From: Albula goreensis
Lineage: Eukaryota > Chordata > Actinopteri > Albuliformes > Albulidae
DNA: 64,000 nt
Reading direction: 5' to 3'
NCBI GenBank assembly: GCA_022829145.1
Contig: CM040764.1
Span: 12,172,049-12,236,048, forward strand
Shown: positions 30,001-41,855 of the stretch, piece after piece
Layout of the letters: each line of letters opens with the position of its first letter
Position numbering within the stretch: position 1 is the stretch's first letter
Made by a program: the position numbers and the translations under genes
The notes under the pieces: generated by a model
What the model was told of the DNA's origin: nothing
What the model saw: the letters and a program-made list of their open reading frames with translations, nothing else
Database searches by the model: none

Positions 30001-33000
30001 AGATGAAATCTTGTGCTCTGCAGTGAGTGAAAGAAAGCAGCTTGCCGAACGTTTAGGAAAACACACAAAATGTGTGTTGATGTACACCCTCTTGAATTGT
30101 CTGAGGAGGTAGCAGCCATTGGACAATCATGTAGTTTCAGCCAGCATTCCCAAACTGACATAGGAAGTGGGGGTCAAAATACCACCTTTTCAGGTTTATG
30201 TCAAATTCAAAACTGCCTTTTGTTTTGGATCAGGTGCAAATTCAAACCTGATTGATGGGCACTCGGCCAACCAAAACAGCACCCACCATTCAAGACCCCT
30301 CCTCCGAAGCATGTTTCTGGGGCTCCTGTCCAAGCAGGCGGGCCAGAGGCGACCATGCAAAAACAGCTCTGCTCTTGATGCACTCTGCCCAGACCCAGAA
30401 GGCCCTGAGACCCCGCAGAACTCCAGCACCTCACTGGACAACAGCCTTTCTATAGAGGTGTACCCTGGGAGCCTGACATCTGACCTTCACCTGGCCCCCC
30501 CAGGGGACAACGCCCCATATGGGGTCCTGACAGAGCCAGAACACCCACCCAATGGCTCCACCCCTGAAAGGATGAACCTGCTCCACCTGCATCAGGTGGA
30601 GCCTGTACAGGCCCCCAACACAGAGAGGTGAGCTTCCCAGGACAACCAGGCCAACATGTGGTATATTGATTTAAGGTGGTATGTGCAGGTCATGGAAGTC
30701 ATGTACTAGACAGGTCACATTGTTTTACATTTTTATTCAAAATTTTAAATTACAAAATTGAATAAACTTTGTGACCCAATCTTTTAGCTAGTGGACGATA
30801 ATTGTTTAGAAATTGCTACTTAATCTTGTTTATTTTTAACAAGTAATTCATGGGACTTTTCGTGGAGTAATGCTCCCCTTTGGCAAGCATTATTTAGACT
30901 ACTGATAGATGGCACAATCTGACTGGTGGCAATGGGAGAAAATAAACCTTCAAACACTGAAATATAACTAGCACGTCAATGAAGGGCAGGTGGTAGTCAC
31001 TGTTAACACCGCCTCCTTAAAAAACCCAACCAATGGGTTTAAAATATTTTTCTCTCTATATTGACAAGTTTATTCATTGAGATGATGTTGATAGGTTTAG
31101 GCCAAGAGATCTTACACCAGAAGTCCTGAGGAAATTCACACATTAGAGTTAAAAATCCACCATCTTCATTTAACATAGTGTGCCCATACTTCATGTGATT
31201 CTGAAAAACATCCATACCATAACATCTTAAACCCATTACCATAAATTTTGTTAAATATACAGAGCTCTGTGTTTTTTGGGTTTTTTTGAGCGAGAAGAAT
31301 TTGTTGAGAGAATTCTCACACAACAAGCATTCCCTATGTATGCAGTCCAAAACAATCTGAGTATTGGTATCTTGATTTATACCAAAATGTATGGCATGCA
31401 GGAACATTTGTTCAAACGTCCATAATTCATCCTGAATAGTGTACATCAGGGGTTCCAGAACTGGTGCCATGGGACCCTGGGGGTCGTTGGCAAAATGGAA
31501 AAAACCATTTTCCTTTCAAGAATATTTTATTTATATTTCCAGATTTCAGATAAAATAAACCATCTCTCATACATGGTATTATTATGGTCCTTGAAATTTA
31601 TTGCACATATAGTATGAACACATTTCTGGAACACATGGTATATGCTTTCTCAATATATTTTGTATGTGCTTGTGTGTTAACTAGCTATTTTATTGTTGCC
31701 AGAAGCCAAAACTTCTCCATTCTATTAAGGTGTTGTTTTTTAGCTAGAGGGTGGGCATTTCAGGGGAATGTTTTGTCTCGTAAGGTGAACAGGATTTTTT
31801 TGTTCCCAAGAAAAGGAAACATTTCTTTATTTCCCCTTTTCCTGTCACCCCGTCCCCACAGCAACGAGTTTGAGGTGGGATCGCTCGATCACGACATCAG
31901 CCTGGCTGACATGTACAGATGGAAGGTATCTGCGTTTGCACCCTGCAGTTCAACATGTACCACAGGTGCAACTATGAGCCACACCCCACGCCCTGCTGTC
32001 CCGTCCCCGTCCGCGTCTGCGTCCTGTCCAGCCTTAGCCACTCGCACGTGTGTTCTCAGAGCATGTCTTAGCGGCCACATCTCCAAAGGGTTAAAATCAC
32101 AGCTCCTCTTTCTATCTCTCTCTCTGTCTGTTTTTTGAGTGCCATGGGTCTTAGTTTGATGGTCTGGCCTAACTGCTTGATTAAACGCCATCCACGTACC
32201 CATTGAACCCACTTGTGGAGCAAGAAGTGATTCCCCAAGCAACGAGTAGAATGTAATGTAAATAAAACATGTCTGTAGAGTTATGGGGCATCATTCCTTG
32301 GGTTTATGATCCTTGAACAACATCGGCTAAACTGCTAATAGATAGAGAGGTCTGGTCTAGAGAGGTCAGGTTATGAAACAAACATCCAAAGGACTGTGTA
32401 GAAGATAGACATTTGAAACCTCGCAGTCCTATACATAGTCTTATTTTTGTCTTAGACATTCATATACTGTATGCAGATTTGTATTATCTTTCCTAACATT
32501 TTTGATCTACAATTAATCATATGGCTTCAGCAAAATATTGGTTTAGGCCTTTTTTCTGTTGCTGGGAATGTACAGTAATACTGATGCTTCAGACAACATA
32601 ATTCTTCTTGTAGTCCCTCTGTTTGGAGCACCAGTGCTAGTAGATTGGACAGTACAGGTTCTTACTGAATTGTCATGTTTATGTATCTTGATAGAATGAT
32701 GTAGTACGTGTTACTTGAAATAACTTCAGAGCAGTCAGAGTGAAACAGGTTTGTAAATGGTGAAGAATGTGGTATTTTCTCCAGGAATAAGCACTTCTTA
32801 TGCCATGTGCGTTCACTACGATGGGTCTGAGGTGGACGAGAGTTACTGCGATGCTGTGACCAGACCGGAACCGACCCACGAGTTCTGCACAGGGAAAGAG
32901 TGTCCCCCAAGGTATGAAACACGGTCCAGTCAGAGAACAGTCTGCTTTGACTGTGAACAGATAACGTATTTAGCTGCAGGGTAGCTTATCCTGCTAAGGC

Positions 33001-36000
33001 CCTGTTCCAGTATGTAGGAGACCTTCCTCAGGCACTAGATCCACAGTGAGACTGGCAGCCCCTCAGGGTGACAAGTAGTGTAGCCCAGGAAGGGAGGGAA
33101 CAGAGGGCACATTGACATGGGAGCTTCATTATTTCTCTATTAGGGCTTATATAAACTATTTCCAGTTTGAAAATGGAGTTGCAGTCCATTGTAGTTGCAG
33201 GGTGTCTGTCTTTACTAATAATTGCATTGCATCAAATAAAAGATGAGTGCGTGTCTCTGTGATGTAGGTGGGAGACCAGCAGGTGGAGCGAGTGCTCCCG
33301 GACGTGTGGCGAAGGCTACCAGTTCCGCACCGTGCGCTGCTGGAAGATGATGGCCCCTGGATTTGACAGCTCTGTGTATGATGAGCTCTGCCAGGCCGGA
33401 GAGCTTCAGCGCCCAATGGCTCGCAAGGTCTGCAAGAACAAGGGCTGCGGCCCGCAGTGGGAGATCTCCGAGTGGTCAGAGGTATGAGTATGCTGTGTCA
33501 TGTGACCAGTAAGTCTTTAACTTGAAACTGAATGAAAGGTGTAGTCACTCAAACATCTCTGATTTCCCCCAGTAAACATGTTGTACATGTTAAAATAAGA
33601 AACCAAGGATTGACAAATATGATATAAATGAAAGGTCAAAGGACTTTTCCCTTATTATATTCATATTGTGCAGCAGCTGTACAATAATAGGTTCACCTCC
33701 AAAGCATAACCGTCCTCCGAAATAAGGCCATTTGAAGTACAGTTCAGTGACTTAAATTATAATTAACACAATTTATCAGTGTTTGGATGCTGTTAAATCA
33801 TATGCTGGTGTCCCACCTAAATACCCCCCCCCCCTGTACCCACTCAGTGCTCTGCCAGGTGCGGTGGCCGAGGTGTCCGGAGACGAGAGGTGCGCTGCTC
33901 CATGGAAACACGTCTGTGCAATGACTCGACCCGGCCAGTGAGTGAGAAGGAGTGTGAGGGACCACCATGTGACCGGAGGTGGACCGTGTCAGACTGGGGA
34001 CCTGTGAGTTTCTCTTGGACAACAGATGGGTTATATATTCCAGAAAGGGAAGTCTACTCACAGGACATGATCAGAAAAAGCCTTGGGTTGTGCCAAGGGA
34101 ATACAAATCCCAATAAGCATCTGTGTTAAGTTAGAGATTTGAAACAACCTGTCTCAGATAGGCAGTTTACTATATCCAACTAAGAACTTTTCTTGAGGGT
34201 AATTTCAGTTTACAGTTCGGAAAATTATTGAAATTCACTTCAGTTTCCAATGACATATATATTACTTGCCGAGTGGGCTTTATAGAGTACTTAGTCATGA
34301 TATTCGAGGACAGCCCGAGGTGTCCTTTAACACCTTAACGAAGGTGGGAAATGTGCCAAAATGAGTGGAGAGGGTGTGGGTGTACTTATGCATTCCAAGA
34401 ATGCTTTTGTTTTGAAATGTAAGCAGAGAGAACCCCCCTAAACTCTGACTCTACAAAACAACCCCAACCAACCTTTCCTAACACACATACACATGTGCAC
34501 ACTCAGACAGACACCAGTCACAGTCATGTGCCCATGTACACAGATGAGCAGAACCATGTGAACATAGGCTCACACACACATGTAAGCATTAACTGGCGGG
34601 TAAGTGAATGGGAGGGAGGCTCTGGATCTGTGAATTGATGGCGCGTGTTTCTCTTCCCAAAGTGCTCAGGTCCCTGTGGCGAGGGCCGGATGACGCGCTA
34701 TGTGGTGTGCAAGAACAGCGACGGGAACATCATCTCAGATGGGCAGTGCGACCTGGACCTGAAGCCGCTGGCCGTGTACCCTTGTGGGGACAAAAACTGC
34801 CCCGCCCACTGGGTGGAGCAAGAGTGGGAGCAGGTGACCCAGGGGCAGGGATTACAGTCACACAGGCAGTGTGTGTGGGGGGGGCACAGTGATGACATCC
34901 TTCAATCTGTCACATTTACTGCATACACCCGAACAGCCTTTTGTAGATGTACCACAAATGACCTGTGTAACATCACAGGCTGACGAAATCATGACATTCT
35001 CCGTTTGTGTGTTTGTAGGTGTCCACCCAATACGGACAGGTCATTAGAGAGCGATGAGACTAATGAATTTAACAAGCTTAACTTCTATTTTCCCCATTGA
35101 GGCTGAGCCAGGTGCTGACCTCTGGCCACAGCCGCGTTATGGTGCAGCTGGGACTCTTAACATGCAGTCGCAGGGCTCATGCCAGTTGCCCAAATGAATG
35201 TCTTTTTGCACGAGCCACCTGGAGGCCTTTTTTAAAGTAATACTGCTTTTCTGCAATAACAAGGCTGTAAAAGGTAATATAAAAAACATGAGTCTTTGCC
35301 AAAAACAAATTCCTCAGAGGCAATTTGTAGATGGTAGCGTGAGGTTTATGATATACAAATGGATTTTATGGTGCACTTTCCAGCAAATAGTCTTATCATT
35401 CTTCACAGATAGAGAAGCAGAGCGAGGTTAGCCACCCACTTTGAGAGAACTTAGTTAACCTCACAATTAGGCTGAGCCTGAAAGCACTAGTTCATTTTTT
35501 GTCATGTTTAAGACACAGCTAGTACAATTCATATAAATGACTAGCTGATGGAATGGTAAACCATCATATTACAATTTGAAGACATTGAGCAAACAATTTA
35601 AATAGTACATCAAGTTCATTCTCTTTGAAGGTCTGTGATGAAATCACAAGCATTGCAGAGGGCATTGTGTCCTTAGGCATGCCTCTCCATGTACAGTAAC
35701 AAACTTAAATATAGCACCAGAAACTCCTGCAATTAACTGGAAGCTACAGTAAGGAAGTACAGAGGACGGGAGGAACAGTCAGTGGTTATCGGTGATCTGG
35801 ATGTTTTTTTCAATTACTGACTAGATCAGCATAACCTGTTTCTTAATTGTGCAAAAATGAGCCATATTTTGAAGGAGTTTTACTCCTCTTAATGGGCAAT
35901 GTGTCTTCATGAAGGCCCAAAGTGTGAGGATTATGTGTGTATTGTATGTGTATGTGTTTCAGTGTAATGCCACCTGTGGGCGGGGGGTGAAAACGCGGCA

Positions 36001-36739
36001 GGTGGTGTGCGCAGGGCTGGAGAATGGGGTGTTTAAGGAGTTCCCAGAGCAGAGCTGTGATCCAACACTGAGGCCTGAGGAAAGCACAGCCTGCTTTGAG
36101 AGGCCCTGCTCCAAATGGTTTACTACATCCTGGTCCCAGGTACCTGCACATGCTCAGTGCTGTTCATATTAGTTGTGGTTACACACTTAGATACACTGAG
36201 GAATTAGCATTGTAATTGAGTCTGAGCTGGATTATATGGATTAATACACCTGCATCGCGGTGGCAGTGATGGCTGCTGGAAGAGTCTGATGGTCTTTCCT
36301 ATTTGGGTTTATGGTCACAACATGTGTCTTTGTCTGTTTGTGTGTGTATGTGTGTGTGTGCTCTCCCTGCTGCAGTGCAGTAAGACGTGTGGTTCTGGGG
36401 TCAGAGTTCGGGAGGTGAAGTGCTACCAGGGGGAGGAGCTGGGACACAGCTGTGATTCAGGGCTCAAACCCGAGGCCCGGCAAACGTGTGAGGTGCAGCC
36501 CTGTCCCACGGAGTCCCCAGGTATGGTGTACACATGGTCTGGCTGGAACAAAATAACTAAATGTGATGTCTGTATGCACAGGCCTGTTTAACTGTGAGAT
36601 TTCCTGCCCCTCCTCAGTGGATGACCTCTGCCAGGACAAGGCAACGGCCAACTGTGCTCTGGTCCTGAAAGTGAAGCTCTGCACTCACTGGTACTACAGG
36701 AAGGCCTGCTGTCTGTCATGCAAGAACAAGGCCCAGTAG
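21298..36739 (+). CDS. adamtsl2: ADAMTS-like protein 2, complete gene
   Basis: A secreted, catalytically inactive ADAMTS relative that binds fibrillin-1 and LTBP1 in microfibrils and affects TGF-beta availability; human mutations cause geleophysic dysplasia. Eighteen coding exons join without a frame break, giving 992 codons plus stop (human 951). Domains: signal peptide 1-30, TSR1 52-106, Cys-rich region about 107-230, spacer about 231-325, low-complexity N-glycosylated linker to about 600, TSR2-7 about 605-950, PLAC 953-992. There is no metalloprotease domain. ATG 21298 is chosen because it gives a signal peptide and its donor joins exon 2 in phase 0. Similarity to ADAMTSL2 holds to the last exon, for example [34 protein letters not shown] and [11 protein letters not shown]. 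Other ADAMTSL members lack this TSR arrangement. Confidence 0.96.
23113..23170. repeat. Compound (CT)n(CA)n microsatellite
   Basis: A CT run interrupted once changes into a CA run, in adamtsl2 intron 1. The open frames across it are repeat artefacts. Confidence 0.95.
23963..24053. repeat. Long (CA)n microsatellite next to adamtsl2 exon 2
   Basis: About 45 near-perfect CA units on the plus strand, broken once by a T near 23971. The tract ends about 52 bp before the exon 2 acceptor, on the transcribed sense strand. His-Thr and Cys-Val poly-dipeptide frames across it are not genes. Confidence 0.97.
27132..27300. repeat. Short palindromic dispersed repeat in adamtsl2 intron 5
   Basis: The left end (cagtggtccaaaaaccctgg) and the reverse complement of the right end (cagaggggtcctcaaactgg) are alike, and imperfect similarity continues inward for about 50 bases. 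CAGxGGTxCTCAAACT is the terminal motif of many hAT DNA transposons, so this is likely a non-autonomous hAT-type element of about 170 bp. No transposase is present. Confidence 0.45.
28330..28650 (+). repeat. Dispersed repeat with non-LTR retrotransposon or SINE type tail, adamtsl2 intron 7
   Basis: The order of motifs ctcaaggtgtctgcc, gggagttttcacttggcac, aaagctgctttgtgacaatg and a final aaattgaatcaaactgaat repeat is familiar from a very abundant fish repeat ending in ATTGAAT-like units. The family name cannot be fixed by eye. The open frame 28354-28650 lies within it and is not a gene. Confidence 0.5.
29125..30627 (+). other. adamtsl2: adamtsl2 exons 9-10: N-glycosylated, low-conservation linker
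   Basis: Exons 29125-29545 and 30234-30627 encode about 270 residues of poorly conserved linker rich in Asn, Ser, Thr and Pro. Many N-glycosylation sequons are visible (NDTS, NHTT, NLSD, NQNSTHH, NSSA, NSSTS, NGSTPE). The corresponding part of human ADAMTSL2 is also N-glycan-rich and variable. A nearer acceptor-like site at 30193 gives the wrong phase, so 30233/30234 is used. Confidence 0.88.
29665..29745 (+). repeat. tRNA-derived SINE-like copy A, adamtsl2 intron 9
   Basis: GGGTAGCTCATCCCGCTAAA, followed by gcactattccaatttgtgg, resembles the copy at 32972 in the same gene (about four of five bases alike over the first 40). The opening resembles a tRNA A-box region. The element probably continues to about 30010. 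Confidence 0.45.
31862..36739 (+). other. adamtsl2: adamtsl2 exons 11-18: TSR2 to TSR7 and PLAC domain
   Basis: Exons: 31862-31965, 32785-32911, 33268-33481, 33848-34003, 34663-34833, 35963-36139, 36376-36520 and 36618-36739. Six TSRs begin at [48 protein letters not shown] and [10 protein letters not shown]. Several introns fall just before the first Cys of a repeat, which is typical of this family. CSRTCG in TSR3 and CSKTCG in TSR7 fit the O-fucose consensus; TSR4 (CSARCG) and TSR5 (CSGPCG) do not. The last exon is the six-Cys PLAC module ([26 protein letters not shown]), ending in TAG at 36737-36739. Confidence 0.94.
32972..33050 (+). repeat. tRNA-derived SINE-like copy B, adamtsl2 intron 12
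   Basis: GGGTAGCTTATCCTGCTAAG, followed by gccctgttccagtatgtagg, is the second member of the pair with 29665. It lies about 60 bp after exon 12. It probably extends to about 33190 in a diverged body. Confidence 0.45.
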
Positions 36740-37140
36740 CCACCGACCCAGCCGGGCCCTCTCTCAGCTCAGAGAGAGTGAAGACAGTCTGCCGAACAGG
36801 ATGCACTGTTACCAGAACTCAATTTTTTAGATTGTAGAGTTGTCTCAGGGGGCAAAACTAGCTCCCCAGCGAAGGTGCTATACTGGGTATCGATCCTCAG
36901 GTGGGTTTGGCCTGGTCTGGCCCGGGTCAACCCAGGTCGGCCAGAGAGGCAGCTCCCGAGACTTCACAGCAGAAGCCGGGGTCAGGGAGTTACCTTTGCT
37001 AATGACAATTGGGTGGTGCACTCTGAACCCTCCCTGCCGACACTGTAGATGCCCCATTCCTTTACTGTTTTGTGTTACTTTTTGTGTACAGACATTTTTT
37101 GTAACTTTTTTATTATTATTGAGTGTTATAGAGAAATGGA

Positions 37141-37146
37141 AATAAA
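37141..37146 (+). promoter_or_regulatory. Poly(A) signal of adamtsl2
   Basis: AATAAA about 400 bp after the adamtsl2 stop, preceded by a T-rich stretch. It is the first hexamer downstream, so a 3' UTR of about 0.4 kb is likely. Confidence 0.6.
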
Positions 37147-39358
37147 GCCAAACAGACTACTTTTAGAAGGTTTGGCTGCTTATTTTTGCTTCTCACTACC
37201 AAACACACTCGTGCACACATACACACATACCCAACATCACATTTTTAGTCCTTGACAGTCACTGATTTTGCTGTTATTAGACAATGTGTCAGTAACCAAT
37301 TTAAAGGGATATTAAGTACACTGTTGATAATGTATACAGACATTTTATTCTAAAATATCAGTTAAGCTCATACTGTGATGTTCCCCTTAAATACTTCTGT
37401 ACTGACTAACTTAATCAGGGAGGTTTCATTCCAACATTTAATGTGGATGTCAACAGTGTCCATGCTGTTGCTGTCAGCAAGCATGGTGTTTCAAGTGGAT
37501 ATGTGGCAAACATGGCATCCCACACATTTCCCAAATGAAAATTCTGAGGGTGAATTGCGGTTAGGAATGGAAGATATGTTTGTTGCGTATAAATACTGTT
37601 CATGGTTTTGGAATGGTTTTGGTTACCTTTGATATTCAGACTAATACAATCTGTGCAGTTTGCTAGTGCTGATGCCTGATGTAGTCAGATAAAGTGGAAA
37701 TAATTCACCTTGGCATGTGCCAAAGGCCAACATTCTGGGAGGCTAAAAGCACAGGCTTGGTCCTAAAGTACTCTCAGGCTGTTCTTCTTGAAAATGAGCC
37801 TTGTGGCATTCATAGAGCATTGTACAGGTGTGTTCTTGACTTAATCTTCCTTTTGGCCCTTTGGGAGTATTGGGTGTTATGCAGTTCTGGCATCAGAGAT
37901 CTTTAGTTAACAGCTGAGTGGGTGATTAGCCCAAGTGAATGCAGTTTACCGTAGTGATCTGAGACAAAGACCATCGATTCAACAAGACTGACATTTTTCT
38001 GGAAGCCTCATTGACACTGAACAACTGCCTCTGTCACAGCGTATACAGATATGCAAGGGCTCGCATTCCACAGTGACACAAAGAAAACAAACAGATAAAT
38101 AAGTTTACCACATTATACCAGAGTGATGTAAATGGAGTTGAATAATCTGGTGAACAACAATAAACACAATAAAAACAAATCACCTGGGCCCTCCCTCATG
38201 AAACCCAAGAGCCTAAATTACACACACAGGAAGAAGGACGTACTGGTTCAAAGCATGCTCCACCCAACTGGACCTAAATAAAAATGGTGAGTTTCACCAA
38301 TACACTTAGACCAGGTACATCAGCTGTTTAAACTAGTACAGGAATACTTGAGAATCTACAAATGGTAAGTTCTAAACAATGTTCTATTTAAACTTATTTA
38401 AATATTTATATGTACAGTATATTAAAAAATCTATGTTAATAAACTGTGTATATAGTATGTATAGAATGGTGAATTATGTCATCATTATGGAAAAATAGGA
38501 AAAATGTTATATCAGTTAGAAGATGTATATTGTTATAAGATGTAACATTTAGTATTCATTTATTAACAATGTCATTATATCCTTTATTACCTATTTCACC
38601 TTGGTATACTTCTGGCAAATTATTATTGAACAATATGAGCCTGCAAATTCTAAATTCTATGAATCAGAAAAATGGTTAATATTATGGTGGATAATGAGAA
38701 CTGTATTATGATATAATGGTGATATGAATAATGAGATAATCTTAAAAGGTTATTTATTACATATTTACCTTGATCAACAGTACAATGAACCATTTAAATC
38801 CTTAAGCTTGCAATTTGTATATTCTGTCCATTTAGCAGTTGATAGCTTTCACAAATATACATTTATATTTACCACTGTCCATGGATGAAAGTTGATCAGC
38901 TTTTAGTGAAACTGATTTCATTTCCTATTAAGGAACAACTCTGGACTCAAACAAAAATCAAGTGAGTCATGTCTAGTCTGTAAGGATAATTTGTCAGACA
39001 GAACATTAAAATCCAGAGTGCATGCAATTATCAAATTAAATGACATGCCAAATTTGCATTCCACCTTAACCCTAATCGGGGAAAGAAGTGGTGCAGTAGC
39101 TTAAAGACAAGCAGAAGCCATGTATTAATTGCATTGCCATTGATACTAATGGGCTTGCGCTACTGTATACCCGCCTCATACAGCAAGGCTTTGTATTTCA
39201 ACTAAAACACCTGATGTTGTGGTACCATTTATTTTTAGAGATTGAGACAAATCTGGCTTTGCACACTGTCTAAACTTAAAAAGACAAAATGTCAAAGCTG
39301 GAGTTCATATATGGAGTTTGATATGAATGGCTTACAAACCCACAATGCCTCCCACCCC

Positions 39359-39400
39359 CAAAAAAAAAAAAAAAAAAATAAATAAATAAATAAAAAAATC
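39359..39400. repeat. A-rich (A)n(TAAA)n simple repeat
   Basis: A run of about 20 A residues is followed by TAAA units. It could be the poly(A) tail of a retroposed copy, but nothing upstream was recognised as an element. Confidence 0.85.
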
Positions 39401-39935
39401 TCACAGCTCTAACTGCTTCTGCTTTAAAATGATGATTCTATCAGCATCACCACCACACCTGCTCTTGAACATGTGTGTAATTCAAATTACCACCAGGTGT
39501 GGAATAGCCTCCCATCACATGACACAAAGACAGATAATGATTAATTAACAGCTACAGGTGAAACCAATAACCAACTGCAATTTCAGAAGGATTTACAACA
39601 TCAGTGTAACCTTAAAACTTGACATGTTGATGTTTAAATAGTTAATAGTTATTATCACTTTGAAATTGAAGGTATTTTATTGCCTTATTGGTCTGCAACC
39701 TTCCTGATTTATCCAATCTCTTGATAAAAGGTTCTAATTAAGAGCAGTTAATACCTTGTTTCAGTTCAAGGGGTGCATCTGGGGCTGAAAGGAAAAGCAG
39801 CATACGCAGGGGAGGGGAAGCATGGGAATCTAGTGTTTGCTTGCAGGTGATATGCATGACCTGGATTACATATGCAGGGAGATCATTGCTCTCTTGTTTG
39901 TGTGTAATGATTTTGTCTGTCTCCTGGGATGCCAG

Positions 39936-41744
39936 ATGTGTTGCCTGATTATCCGTAGCCTGGCAGTGTTAGTGCTCTCGGCTAACCAGGCTGAGGCCTT
40001 CTCCAATGGCCTTGTGGCTGGTGCCTGTGAAAGCATGTTACCAGTGCATGACCCATACCAGCCCCAGACATCTCTGTCTCCCTACAAAATCTCAGTAAAC
40101 ACATCTTCCTACAGACCGGGGGACCAACTCACGGGTGAGCAGCAGGCCGCTATTTATGAGGCTTTGTTTCCATCTAATAATTACCATAAATAATACCTTT
40201 CATTACACAGCACCTCCCACGATGAAATCTGGTCAAACAGAAAAAGCAACAAACAAGACAACCAACTAAGTATTGATCAATTCTGAAGAAAGTAAATGGC
40301 AATATACATACTATGCTGCTATACCAACTGATGATCTGTTTCACCAGGCGGTGGTTAATGCTGAAACCTAATATCTCTTCATCACAAAGTTTAGCACTGT
40401 ATACACTGGACAATTCAAGGAATGTTCCCTAAGGTTCCCAGAAGTCTGTGAGATGTGTCTTTCACTCAGATCTTTCACTCATACTTGAAGAGGGTAGCGC
40501 ATACTTGTATACCCATCACCCAGAAGTCACATAGTTGAACATGGCTGAAAAAATCATCAATTCAAATAAAAGCATATACCTGCAATCTATACTAAGCAAA
40601 AGTTATTAATTGAGGAAAATACTTTTGAAGTCATATCTTTAAAATCAGACAAAATGTTAAAATTAAATCACCAAAAACGAGTATCATGTCCAATTTTAAC
40701 ACAATCATAAAAAGAAATGCAGAAACTTTTGACATGAATAATTGATTCAGTATAGGTGGCCAATAAACCCTGTTTGAGGCTTGACCCCATGGTTTTTTGT
40801 TTTGTTCTCTTGTTTCTGCAGTAACGCTGGAAGGTACCGGCAACTCCTCTGCATTCCAGGGGTTCCTGTTACAAGCCCGGGCGATAGGTGGGAGTGCCCC
40901 AGTGGGTTGCTTCACCTTCATCAACTCCTCCCTCTCCCAAGGCCTAAACTGCAACAATACACCGGTATGTTTACATGGGGTCCGAAGACCAGGGGGGCAT
41001 TACATGTTATGGGCCTTCGTCTAAAGGCACCGGGCAAGTCACCTGTCCTGTGCTGTCCTGTTAAAAAAAAGTTTCACTCACACCCTGCTGATAGACACTG
41101 CTACTGTTTCACTGATGGAGAATGCTGAAGCTGTGAGAGAATAAAAAAAAGGTGCATTCTACATAAAATCATGATATTGTGCAGTTAACAATCAAATGTT
41201 CATAATATTGCGTTAACCTGTTGTAAACTGAACAGAAATGTATGTTATGTGGGTACTTCATTTATCATTTATCCCCATCCAGAATTCGACAATCAGTCAT
41301 CGATCGGGCATTGAAAAGACAACACTGCAAGCCACATGGGAGGCACCCCGCAATGCCTCTCCTGGGGATATCCAGTTCTGGTACGGGTTTCCCTGGAAAC
41401 GAAATGCTGTCATGAAGTAGTTGTGTGCCATTTCAGAGTACTGTTGAAAGCTTCTGCATTGTGCCTCTTTTCCAGCGCAACCTTTGTAAAGGACTACACA
41501 TCATTCTGGGTCAAAGTGAACAGCCCAACAATTAAAATGGCCTCTTCATCAGTCATGCCTGTAAGTAGGTACTTTAATAAGCCCAAAATATTCATCCTTT
41601 CATCATAGCTGTATGATTGTTAAAACTAATGGCGATTACTTCTTGAATACATTGTTTTTTTTCCCTTTCCAGAGTTTCACATCGAGCAAACACACTCTGC
41701 TGGCCGTGATTGGACTTTTAACATGCATGTCTAACATACAATAA
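39936..41744 (+). CDS. Secreted reeler-domain-only protein (defense protein / FRRS1 N-terminus-like)
   Basis: Five coding exons (39936-40134, 40822-40964, 41283-41380, 41476-41560, 41673-41744) join in phase to give 198 residues. A signal peptide (MCCLIIRSLAVLVLS) leads into one reeler domain. Its landmarks are FSNGLVAGACESMLP, HDPYQPQTS, YRPGDQLTVTLEG, FQGFLLQARAIGG, PVGCFTF, LNCNNTPNSTISHRSG, LQATWEAP, GDIQFCATFVKDYTSFWVKV. The product ends in a short hydrophobic segment (HTLLAVIGLLTCMSNIQ) that might direct GPI anchoring. No DOMON or cytochrome b561 domain follows, unlike full ferric-chelate reductase 1. Similar short proteins in insects are called immune-related defense proteins; the function in fish is unknown. 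An in-frame upstream ATG at 39846 exists but would hide the signal peptide. Confidence 0.85.
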
Positions 41745-41849
41745 TTGACATCGGTGGAAGGTGCTCACCAGTTTCTCCATACATAACAATGTGCTTTATG
41801 ACATATTACACAGGGTAATGTATTTTTAAAGAGCCTGTACTGTATAGGT

Positions 41850-41855
41850 AATAAA
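41850..41855 (+). promoter_or_regulatory. Poly(A) signal of the reeler gene
   Basis: AATAAA about 105 bp after the stop codon of the reeler gene, giving a short 3' UTR. Confidence 0.6.

Larger units (their letters stand above)
36740..39935. other. Intergenic interval between adamtsl2 and the reeler gene
   Basis: The first 0.4 kb is probably adamtsl2 3' UTR. The rest is AT-rich with an A-run passing into TAAA units at 39359-39400. I found no convincing gene. The last few hundred bases must contain the promoter and possibly a 5' noncoding exon of the reeler gene; an acceptor-like tgggatgccag ends immediately before its ATG. Confidence 0.5.

Noticed and set aside
30194-30233. Earlier acceptor for adamtsl2 exon 10
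   Set aside because: Joining from exon 9 in phase 1 at 30194 reaches a stop after about 18 codons. The site at 30233 keeps the frame.
31039-31470. 143-codon minus-strand frame in adamtsl2 intron 10, next to a caggggttccagaactgg motif
   Set aside because: The motif is hAT-terminus-like, but no matching opposite terminus or transposase motif was found, and the frame has no family similarity.
39846-39935. Upstream in-frame start for the reeler protein
   Set aside because: It would place about 30 extra residues before the signal peptide. ATG 39936 gives a normal secretory start.
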